From CAZJUO01 sp964549245 (lineage in GTDB: Bacteria; Patescibacteriota; Patescibacteriia; UBA10025; JAHIVO01): DNA of 27,388 nt. The translations under genes and the position numbers were made by a program. The notes under the pieces were generated by a model. It had not been told where the DNA came from. It saw only the letters and a program-made list of their open reading frames with translations, and made no database searches. The stretch covers positions 1 to 27,388 of the forward strand of contig CAZJUO010000007.1 in the NCBI GenBank assembly GCA_964549245.1, read 5' to 3'. Shown one piece after another: positions 20,921 to 27,388 of the stretch (position 1 is the first letter of the stretch; every line of letters starts with the position of its first letter).

Positions 20921-23764
20921 ATGGCAAACCATGACAATACAATCACGGTACGCGGCGCCAGAGTCCATAATTTAAAGAATGTTGATGTTGATATCCCCCG
21001 CGACAAACTGGTGGTGATTACCGGTATTTCGGGGTCAGGAAAATCATCTCTGGCTTTTGATACTATTTACGCAGAGGGCCAACGACGGTATGTAGAGTCG
21101 CTATCCGCCTACGCACGGCAGTTTTTGGGTTTGATGGACAAGCCGGATGTTGATCAGATAGAGGGTTTGTCGCCGGCCATTTCCATAGACCAGAAGTCAA
21201 CCTCGCACAATCCGCGCTCCACGGTAGGTACGGTTACGGAAATATACGATTATATGCGTTTGCTTTTTTCCCGAGCCGGGAAGCCCCATTGCCCTAAGTG
21301 CGGTAAGCCGGTAGTTAAACAAACGGTTAAGCAGATTGCCGAGCGGATCATGGAATTACCGCCAGATACGCAGTTTATCATTCTAGCTCCGGTCATACGC
21401 GATAAAAAAGGGGAGCATAAAAAAGTTATTACTGAAGTACGGAAGGCTGGCTATGTCCGCGTGCGTATTGACGGTGATATTTATTCCGTAGAGGAAGCGG
21501 AAGATTTGCAGTTGGATAAAAAAAGAAAACATACCATCGAAGTAGTGGTAGATCGACTGACCAACAGCAAAACGTTGGATAAGGAGCGGTTAATCGAATC
21601 GCTGGAAACGGCGCTTGAGCTGGGGGATGACATGGTTATGGTGCGAGCCGGCGAGGAAGAGAAGGATATGCTTTTTTCTCGGCATTTTGCCTGCCCTGAC
21701 TGCGATATTGACATCCCTTCATTGGAACCGCGTAATTTTTCATTCAACAGTCCGCATGGCGCTTGTCCGGAATGTGACGGTTTGGGCACCAAGCTGGAAA
21801 TTGACCCTGATTTGGTTATTCCGAATCCCCGTTTGACGGTGGCTGAAGGGGCCATTCGCCCTTGGTCACGGACCTCTTCAAACCAGGCTTGGTATATCCG
21901 CTTTTTGGAAAAGGTGGCCCAAGCGCACAAATTTTCACTTGATGTGCCGGTTAAGGATTTATCTAAGAAACAGCTCGATATCATTTTATACGGCAGCGGG
22001 AATAAGGAATATTCCATGGAATATTCCAGCGACCGTTTTGAGGGGGAGTTTACCAGGAATTTTGAAGGAGTCATTCCCAACCTCATGCGGCGGTATAAAG
22101 AAACGCAGTCTGATTATATCCGTTCGGAGATTGAAAAGTATATGCGAACGCTTCTTTGTCCGACATGCGGCGGCAAGCGGCTGCGCCCTGAAGTACTGGC
22201 CGTATTGATAGACAAAAAATCCATCGCTGATATAAGTTCATTAACGGTAGAAAAAGCCAGAACTTTTTTTAATTCGCTGCAACTGGTGAGCGAAAAGGAA
22301 AAAACGATCGCCAAGCCGATTTTAAAGGAGATAATTTCCCGATTGAAGTTTTTACACAATGTTGGCCTTGACTATTTGAGCCTTGACCGGGCAGCCAATA
22401 CCTTAGCCGGCGGTGAGGCCCAGCGCATCCGCCTCGCTACCCAGATTGGCTCATCACTGGTCGGCGTGGTGTATATTTTAGACGAACCTTCAATTGGTTT
22501 GCACCAGCGCGATAATGAGAAATTGATCAATACCCTGCAGGCGCTAAAAGCCCTGGGTAATACGGTAATTGTCGTTGAGCATGATGAGGGCACGATATTA
22601 GCCGCTGACCATGTGGTTGATGTTGGACCAGGGGCCGGCGAGCACGGCGGCAAAATTGTAGCGTCTGGTACTCCCATGCAGATCAAGCGCCACAAGCAGT
22701 CACTAACAGGAAAGTATATTTCCGGACGGCTAACTATACCCGCTCCCCAAAAATATCGCTCGGGCAATGGCAAGCAATTGGTTATCCGTGAAGCGGCCGA
22801 GTTTAACTTAAAAAACATAGACGTTGCTCTGCCATTGGGAAAGTTTATTTGTATCACTGGCGTTTCTGGATCAGGTAAGTCTACCTTGATGACCGATATC
22901 CTGGCCAAAGCATTGGCACAGAAATTCCACCGAGCCAAGGAGTCACCGGGTAAACATAAGGCCATTGAGGGTACGGAATTATTAGATAAAGTAATAAATA
23001 TCGACCAGTCACCGATCGGCCGAACACCGCGATCAAATCCAGCCACCTATACGGGCGTATTTACCCATATCCGGGATTTATTTACCCATGTTTCAGAAGC
23101 CAAGATACGCGGTTATGGACCAGGGCGGTTTAGCTTCAATGTGGTTGGCGGCCGGTGCGAAGCGTGCCAGGGTGATGGGCTGGTAAAGATCGAAATGCAG
23201 TTTCTACCTGATGTTTACGTTGAGTGCGAGGAGTGCAAGGGGCGCCGGTACAACCAGCAAACGCTGGAGATTCATTATAAAAATAAGAATATTGCTGATA
23301 TTTTGGGCATGACAGTCGAAGAGGCGATGAATTTTTTCCGTAATCAGCCACCGATTTTCAATAAGTTAAAAACGCTTCATCAAGTAGGTTTGGGGTATAT
23401 CCACCTGGGGCAGTCAGCCACCACCTTATCCGGCGGGGAAGCGCAGCGCGTCAAACTTGCTACTGAACTTTCGCGGCGGGCTACCGGCAAAACGCTGTAT
23501 ATTTTGGATGAGCCGACTACTGGTTTGCATTTCGATGATGTCAAGCGTTTGTTAAGCGTACTTAATAAACTGGTAGATAAGGGCAATACCATCTTGGTCA
23601 TTGAGCACAATTTGGATATTATCAAATCGGCAGACTGGATCATCGACCTTGGACCGGAAGGTGGCGATAAAGGTGGCGAAATAGTAGCTGCCGGCACTCC
23701 ACGTCAGGTGGCTAAGGTGGCTACCAGCTATACCGGCCAATTTTTAAAGAAAATGTTAAACTAA
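20921..23764 (+). CDS. uvrA: excinuclease ABC subunit A
   Basis: UvrA is the damage-sensing ABC ATPase dimer of nucleotide excision repair. At 947 residues it is full length. First Walker A GISGSGKSS at 35-43; zinc modules CPKC/CPDC/CPEC in the first half and CEAC/CEEC in the second; ABC signatures LAGGEAQRIRLA and LSGGEAQRVKLA; Walker B VYILDEPSIGLH and LYILDEPTTGLH; second Walker A GVSGSGKST. Every nucleotide-binding element is intact. It stands alone on the plus strand, separated from uvrC by the orphan gene. Confidence 0.98.
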   Translation: MANHDNTITVRGARVHNLKNVDVDIPRDKLVVITGISGSGKSSLAFDTIYAEGQRRYVESLSAYARQFLGLMDKPDVDQIEGLSPAISIDQKSTSHNPRSTVGTVTEIYDYMRLLFSRAGKPHCPKCGKPVVKQTVKQIAERIMELPPDTQFIILAPVIRDKKGEHKKVITEVRKAGYVRVRIDGDIYSVEEAEDLQLDKKRKHTIEVVVDRLTNSKTLDKERLIESLETALELGDDMVMVRAGEEEKDMLFSRHFACPDCDIDIPSLEPRNFSFNSPHGACPECDGLGTKLEIDPDLVIPNPRLTVAEGAIRPWSRTSSNQAWYIRFLEKVAQAHKFSLDVPVKDLSKKQLDIILYGSGNKEYSMEYSSDRFEGEFTRNFEGVIPNLMRRYKETQSDYIRSEIEKYMRTLLCPTCGGKRLRPEVLAVLIDKKSIADISSLTVEKARTFFNSLQLVSEKEKTIAKPILKEIISRLKFLHNVGLDYLSLDRAANTLAGGEAQRIRLATQIGSSLVGVVYILDEPSIGLHQRDNEKLINTLQALKALGNTVIVVEHDEGTILAADHVVDVGPGAGEHGGKIVASGTPMQIKRHKQSLTGKYISGRLTIPAPQKYRSGNGKQLVIREAAEFNLKNIDVALPLGKFICITGVSGSGKSTLMTDILAKALAQKFHRAKESPGKHKAIEGTELLDKVINIDQSPIGRTPRSNPATYTGVFTHIRDLFTHVSEAKIRGYGPGRFSFNVVGGRCEACQGDGLVKIEMQFLPDVYVECEECKGRRYNQQTLEIHYKNKNIADILGMTVEEAMNFFRNQPPIFNKLKTLHQVGLGYIHLGQSATTLSGGEAQRVKLATELSRRATGKTLYILDEPTTGLHFDDVKRLLSVLNKLVDKGNTILVIEHNLDIIKSADWIIDLGPEGGDKGGEIVAAGTPRQVAKVATSYTGQFLKKMLN

Positions 23765-23810
23765 ATATTTAGACGGTTCTTTCAAAAACTCAAGAGTTAA
23801 GGAGGCGTAT

Positions 23811-24101
23811 GTGCATATAGAAATTGAGCACCATTCGACTAGTGACAAGGTAGTTGCCATGCTGCGTGATAATCTACGGCAGGCTCTGCCTGATTCGGTA
23901 ACAAACTTTCAATCGCGCTGGAACGATCATGCGGCAAGTTTTTCTGGTGAAGCCATGGGCAGTAGATTCAGCGGCGCCGCAAATGTTACCAATGATCTTA
24001 TTTCTATCGATATCAGGTTGCCGCTTGGCGCCTCCCTGTTCATTGATATAAATGAGCTGGAGGCCGGCATCAGGAAAAAAGTTGGACAACTAATTTCTTA
24101 A
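23811..24101 (+). CDS. small protein resembling the polyhydroxyalkanoic acid granule-associated family
   Basis: A 96-residue protein with a GTG start, 5 nt after AAGGAGG (23799-23805). An ATG overlapping it (23809) hits a stop at once. The pattern M-H-I-E-I-E-H at the start, a helix with LRDNL, a central W-N-D-H-A-A-S-F-S and a final L-P-L-G-A-S-L-F-I-D-I-N-x-LE-x-x-I-x-x-K-V recalls the PHA_gran_rgn family (PF09650-like), small proteins known in several phyla. PHA synthesis itself is not expected in Patescibacteria, so the family name should not be read as a function. It may be co-transcribed with uvrA (46-nt gap) or come from an internal promoter; a terminator follows. Confidence 0.55.
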   Translation: MHIEIEHHSTSDKVVAMLRDNLRQALPDSVTNFQSRWNDHAASFSGEAMGSRFSGAANVTNDLISIDIRLPLGASLFIDINELEAGIRKKVGQLIS

Positions 24102-24130
24102 AGTGATTCATCATATTTAGTTTATTATAA

Positions 24131-24162
24131 AGAGCGACACAGCTATAGGCCGCTCTTTTTTT
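24131..24162 (+). terminator. terminator after the PHA-granule-like gene
   Basis: A 6-bp stem, AGAGCG with CGCTCT, around a 14-nt loop, followed by T-run 24155-24162. Confidence 0.8.
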
Positions 24163-24169
24163 ATATAAT

Positions 24170-24200
24170 AAAAAAACCCGCCATAGTAATTATGACGAGT
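24170..24200 (-). terminator. terminator of the CsrA-like gene
   Basis: On the minus strand, a 10-bp stem ACTCGTCATA/TATGGCGGGT (with T-G pairs) and loop ATTAC, followed by a run of seven T. Confidence 0.85.
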
Positions 24201-24207
24201 ATGGAGA

Positions 24208-24528
24208 TTATGTAAGCTGTAGTGATGAGCGAAGTATGTGTATATGCCGGGGGGCGATAAAACCAAACTTTACTTGGTAGCTAATTAATCGTGAGATAAC
24301 TACAGTTGTTTGGATTTCTGGAATAATGAAGCGGTCGCCGACATAGCCATAGAGTAATATGTATTTGTTCTTGTATGTTTTTTGAAATTTAGTTGTCCGG
24401 ATAGTAAATTGTTTTGTACCGGAAAATTGTAAATATACTTTATTTTGTTTCAGCGAGTGAAATTTTATTTTTACGCTGCCATGATCAATAGTAATCCGCT
24501 CACCACGTTTTGCCGTAAGAATTAACAT
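24208..24528 (-). CDS. tandem (single-chain) CsrA-like RNA-binding protein
   Basis: CsrA is a ~60-residue homodimer that binds GGA motifs in mRNA leaders. This 106-residue protein reads as two CsrA units. Repeat 1 (1-52) starts MLILTAKRGERITI and continues KVYLQF...FTIRTT. Repeat 2 (55-106) has YVGDRFIIPE and YQVKFGFIAPRHIHILRSS, matching CsrA QVRIGVNAPKEVSVHREE. In CsrA each RNA site joins β1 of one subunit with β5 (Arg44) of the other. Here β1 is CsrA-like only in repeat 1 and the Arg44 equivalent is kept only in repeat 2 (Arg100), so one composite site may remain. It is monocistronic, with a weak AGG upstream. Fold and repeat assignment are eye alignment. Confidence 0.65.
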   Translation of the reverse strand: MLILTAKRGERITIDHGSVKIKFHSLKQNKVYLQFSGTKQFTIRTTKFQKTYKNKYILLYGYVGDRFIIPEIQTTVVISRLISYQVKFGFIAPRHIHILRSSLQLT

Positions 24529-24631
24529 GATAACCTACTTTGTTAAAGAGCTATACTCCAAACCTAGTTTAGAGACTTATGAGCAGTTTGTCAAAACGCG
24601 CTTTTGACTAGAAACCTGGCGTAAAAAGGGA

Positions 24632-24637
24632 TATACT
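24632..24637 (+). promoter_or_regulatory. -10 box of the nucleotidyltransferase-like gene, leaderless
   Basis: TATACT exactly 6 nt before the ATG at 24644. An upstream TTGACT (24604-24609) is 22 nt away, too far for a normal -35. Confidence 0.55.
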
Positions 24638-24643
24638 GTAGGC

Positions 24644-25570
24644 ATGGAACAGCTGCAAAAAGCTATTATCAAGACGATAGCCTACTACGACATTTTTGAT
24701 TACCCTTTGACCATTACGGAAATATGGAAGTGGCTTTTTGTTGACCGGGAGGCCGCGGGGCGATTTGCCGATATTACACTAGTTGATGTTTGGCAGGCGG
24801 TTGACAGGTTGGTGGCGTCTGGACGCTTGGTCCAGCAGCGGGGGTATTATCATTTCCCGGGACGTGAAGATTGTGCCAAACTTCGGCAACAGCGCTATCG
24901 TCTGGCAGAGCGAAAGTATTTTCGAGCTATACGGGTGATACGCTGGCTGCGCTACGTGCCTTTCATCAGAATGATCGGTATTTGCAATACCTTAGCGTAT
25001 AGCAATAGCCGTGATGAGGCGGATATCGATCTGTTTATAATCACTGAACCGGGCCGCATCTGGCAGGTGCGTTGGTGGGTAGCCGGTTTATTGAAACTAT
25101 TCGGCTTGCGCCCCTCGAGCCGGCAAACAAAAAATACCATCTGCCCAAGTTTTTTTGTCGATACCAAGCACATGGATTTGCAGTCGTTAACAATTCCTAA
25201 TGATATTTACCTGCCCTATTGGGTGGCCCAAGTATATCCGGTGTATGATGAAGGGGTATACCAAAGTTTTGTTGCGGCCAATGAATGGGTCAGACGGCAA
25301 TTACCCTATTGGCATAAGACAGCACCTGTACCACGCAGAATGGTCAGTCAGCCCGGGATACTGCGGAGAGCTATTGAGGCTGTTGCTTCTTTGTTGCCGG
25401 AACATTTGTATAGAAAAATGCAGATGAATATTATGCCTGAAGACTTGCGTTCAATGGCCAATCACGACAGTCGGGTGGTAATCACTGATTACATTTTAAA
25501 ATTCCATCACAATGATCGGCGGACGGTATTTTTAAAACGGTGGAGACAGCGCGTAGCTGAAGTATTATGA
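24644..25570 (+). CDS. nucleotidyltransferase-fold protein with N-terminal winged-helix-like region
   Basis: A 308-residue soluble protein. Residues 1-75 look like a winged helix (AYYDIFDYPLTITEIWKWL, VDRLVASGRLVQQRGYYHF). Residues 118-132 carry LAYSNSRDEADIDLFII. This resembles the polymerase-β-type nucleotidyltransferase motif (G-S-x-x-x-x-S-D-x-D), with Asp127 and Asp129 as likely metal ligands, though the usual Gly-Ser is Ser-Asn. Substrate unknown. The stop overlaps the next ATG as ATGA, so the product is translationally coupled to an O-antigen ligase-like protein. This suggests a role in surface polysaccharide or its regulation, but that is inference. Confidence 0.65.
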   Translation: MEQLQKAIIKTIAYYDIFDYPLTITEIWKWLFVDREAAGRFADITLVDVWQAVDRLVASGRLVQQRGYYHFPGREDCAKLRQQRYRLAERKYFRAIRVIRWLRYVPFIRMIGICNTLAYSNSRDEADIDLFIITEPGRIWQVRWWVAGLLKLFGLRPSSRQTKNTICPSFFVDTKHMDLQSLTIPNDIYLPYWVAQVYPVYDEGVYQSFVAANEWVRRQLPYWHKTAPVPRRMVSQPGILRRAIEAVASLLPEHLYRKMQMNIMPEDLRSMANHDSRVVITDYILKFHHNDRRTVFLKRWRQRVAEVL

Positions 25571-26881
25571 AACAATATATTCAAAAGTTCGTGCCATACC
25601 TTTTCTATTTGTTTGTTTTTTTACTGCCCTGGCAGGCTAGGTGGATATGGCAGGAAGGGGAGCTGAATAATAATTACTGGGAATACGGCAGTTTTAGTTT
25701 ATACGCTACCGATTTAATTTTTTTCATACTGTTGGTAGGCAGTATCTTGGTGCCAAAACAATCCCAGGTTTATGCCAAAAAGTATTGGCCGCTGCTCGTC
25801 AGCTTTTTATTTTTTGTNNNNNNNNNNACTGTCAATTTTTTGGTCGGACAATAGGAGCATTTCTTGGTACGCGGCCGGCAGAGTCATAGAGGGAGTTTTA
25901 TTATTTTGGGTTATCATGCGTTTACGATTGCGTATGGTGGCAGTGGCTTTAGCTTTTGTAGGAGCTGGGCTGGTGCAGTCGGTTTTGGCCATTATTCAAT
26001 TTGCTACCCAGCAGGTTATAGCCAACAAATGGTTGGGCATGGCCGCGCACCAACCAAGTGTGCTGGGGGATTTTGTCATCGAAACAACCCACGGGCGGTG
26101 GTTGCGAGCATACGGTTCATTGCCGCATCCGAATATATTGGCCGCTTTTTTGGTAGTGTGCTTACTCCTGACAATTGGATTGTTAATATGGTCCTATACT
26201 AAAAAACGGGAGGCGATACGGTGGCGGTTATTTTTTTGGTTAGTGTATGTGGTGCTCTGCACAGCTTTGCTGCTTACTTTTTCCCGTTCGGCCTGGATTG
26301 CCTTTGGGATTTGTTTTGTGGGCATGATATTGGTATTCATTGTACAGCGTAGTACCGAAAAATTGCGTTTAATGTTGTGGCTGGTGGCCGTACTTTTTGT
26401 TATGATTACTTTGAGCGTATTTACAGTTCCTGAAATATGGCAGACACGCATCAGCCAGCCTGGCCGTTTGGAGGCAATGTCTTCTCAAGAGCGGATTGAT
26501 TATTTTGAGGAATCGTTTTCCATTATTAAAAAGAATTGGTATCAGGGAGTGGGCGTTGGAGCTTATACCCAGGCGTCGTATGATATGGAACCGAATAAAG
26601 AAGCTTGGGATTATCAGCCGGTTCATAATATGTATATCTTGATAACCGCAGAGCTGGGCGTGTTTGGCGGTTTGGTTTTTGCGGTACTGCTATTTGAGTT
26701 TTTTCGGTCGTTTATCAGAAATGCCCTGCGTACCAGGGAGCACTGGCCTATGGTGATTGGTTTTTGTTTTATGGCCTTGCTGATAGCGGGCATGTTTGAC
26801 CATTTTTTATGGAGTCTATCGTTTGGTGTTTTGTTTTTTTGGCTAATTTTAGGCACGTGGGCACGGTTTTGCAATGACTAA
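25567..26881 (+). CDS. O-antigen ligase/polymerase family membrane protein, broken by an assembly gap
   Basis: About 438 residues with some ten membrane helices. The motifs GVGVGAY and QPVHNMYILITAELGVFGG are typical of the WaaL/Wzy O-antigen ligase family, which transfers or polymerises sugar chains on the outer face of the membrane. Ten N at 25818-25827 separate the two readable parts. The downstream part continues one reading frame off, because the N-run is a placeholder. A true gap length divisible by three would restore one ORF. It is therefore annotated as one gene and not as a frameshift. The start ATG overlaps the upstream stop. Confidence 0.85.
25818..25827. other. assembly gap (10 N)
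   Basis: Ten unresolved bases inside the O-antigen ligase gene. The sequence on both sides encodes the same membrane protein in different frames. Confidence 0.99.
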
Positions 26882-26911
26882 AATTGTGGATAACTTACTC
26901 CAAAACCCAGG

Positions 26912-26940
26912 TTGACACTAAAAAATAGGTCATATATAAT
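26912..26940 (+). promoter_or_regulatory. groESL promoter, full consensus
   Basis: TTGACA (26912-26917), 17 nt, TATAAT (26935-26940). This is a perfect housekeeping-sigma promoter directly upstream of the CIRCE operator. Confidence 0.95.
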
Positions 26941-26951
26941 AGTAACCACAA

Positions 26952-26978
26952 TTAGCACTCTATGATTTAGAGTGCTAA
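26952..26978 (+). promoter_or_regulatory. CIRCE operator (HrcA site)
   Basis: TTAGCACTC, nine bases, GAGTGCTAA. This matches the CIRCE consensus with no mismatch and begins about 5 nt after the expected transcript start. HrcA repression of groESL is expected; hrcA is not in the window. Confidence 0.96.
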
Positions 26979-27023
26979 TTTGAACCGAACTATATCATTT
27001 ATTAATCATTAATTGAAAGGTAT

Positions 27024-27299
27024 ATGAAGTTACAACCACTTGGAGATCGAATTGTCGTTAAACCGGTAACCGAGGAAGAGGTTACCAAATCGGGCATTGT
27101 CTTGCCTGACACCGTGGAAAAAGAAAAAAAAGAAGAGGGGGAAGTGATCGCCATCGGCGATGGCGAAAAAATTAAAAAACTTGGCCTCCAGGAAGGCGAT
27201 AAGGTTATTTTTGGCAAATACGCCGGTGAAGAAGTAACCCTGGAAGAGGTTGAGTATAAAGTGCTCAAGGATGAAGATGTTCTGGCCAAAGTCGGCTAA
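27024..27299 (+). CDS. groES: co-chaperonin GroES
   Basis: A 91-residue Hsp10 that caps the GroEL ring. It starts MKLQPLGDRIVVKPV and has the mobile loop EEVTKSGIVLPDTVEKEKKEEG, then VIAIGDGEKI, GDKVIFGKYAGEEV and a C-terminus ending DVLAKVG. GAAAGG lies 3 nt before the ATG, a close SD. The gene follows a CIRCE-controlled promoter and leads groEL. Confidence 0.97.
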   Translation: MKLQPLGDRIVVKPVTEEEVTKSGIVLPDTVEKEKKEEGEVIAIGDGEKIKKLGLQEGDKVIFGKYAGEEVTLEEVEYKVLKDEDVLAKVG

Positions 27300-27353
27300 C
27301 TTTTTTACAACCAAGACTTAATTATTAGTTAAGAATTAATTTATTGAAAACAT

Positions 27354-27388
27354 ATGGCAAAGCAAATATTATTTGATGAAAAAGCCCG
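27354..27388 (+). CDS. groEL: chaperonin GroEL, first 11 codons only
   Basis: The ATG at 27354 begins MAKQILFDEKA, the usual GroEL N-terminus, 54 nt after groES. The window ends inside the gene. No SD is seen before it (TTGAAAACAT). Confidence 0.85.
   Translation, partial: MAKQILFDEKA

Noticed and set aside
1..27388. CRISPR arrays, insertion sequences or prophage genes
   Set aside because: No regularly spaced direct repeats, transposase or phage structural genes were seen. The only repeats are tRNA-derived, the palindrome, terminators and the Asn codon tract.

Overview
The window looks like a scaffold from a Patescibacteria (Candidate Phyla Radiation) bacterium, probably of the Parcubacteria type. 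This is judged from gene content and style, not from a database search. The signs are compact, mostly housekeeping genes; a ribosomal cluster S6-SSB-S18 followed by elongation factor P with no L9 gene; an Asn-rich membrane protein with Ca-binding loops; a SecG-solute-binding-protein pair; a nucleotidyltransferase-like/O-antigen ligase pair; and many promoters whose -10 box lies directly against the start codon. TGA is used as a stop (folD, uvrC), so the UGA=Gly code of Gracilibacteria/SR1 does not apply. A 10-N assembly gap (25818-25827) shows that this is draft sequence.

Layout. 0.1-2.4 kb: glyA (+) and two related small hypothetical genes (-). 2.5-3.8 kb: folD and an overlapping zinc-ribbon Nudix hydrolase (+). 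3.9-5.5 kb: Asn-rich membrane protein and rsmE (-). 5.6-7.7 kb: PfkB-family sugar kinase and ychF (+). 7.68-8.11 kb: a short transcription unit with promoter, very strong Shine-Dalgarno (SD) motifs, tiny overlapping ORFs, hairpins and a terminator, but no ordinary gene. 8.1-9.4 kb: Trm11-like methyltransferase (-). 9.5-11.3 kb: rpsF-ssb-rpsR-efp (+). 11.4-15.4 kb: RNase J, trpS and a degenerate GalT-like gene (-). 15.5-15.7 kb: a tRNA-Leu(CAG) nested inside a second, interrupted tRNA-Leu(CAG) (-). 15.8-20.0 kb: uvrC with a coupled small basic ORF, then secG and a membrane-anchored oligopeptide-binding-type protein (-). 20.1-24.1 kb: a well-regulated orphan gene, uvrA and a small PHA-granule-like protein (+). 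24.2-24.5 kb: a CsrA-like protein that reads as two fused CsrA domains (-). 24.6-26.9 kb: nucleotidyltransferase-like protein and O-antigen ligase (+). 26.9-27.4 kb: CIRCE-controlled groES and the first codons of groEL (+).

Functional themes are one-carbon metabolism (GlyA, FolD), translation and RNA modification or decay (RsmE, Trm11-like, S6/S18, EF-P, TrpS, YchF, RNase J, tRNA), nucleotide excision repair (UvrA, UvrC), envelope/secretion (SecG, binding protein, ligase) and heat shock (GroES/EL under HrcA).

The most unusual items are the nested tRNA-Leu genes with GC-rich inverted repeats at the split, the tandem CsrA protein that appears to keep one composite RNA-binding site, the SD-rich mini-transcript after ychF, a 28-bp perfect palindrome at the rsmE promoter, and a recurrent leaderless promoter design. 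All functional statements come from reading motifs by eye; no search, alignment or folding program was run.
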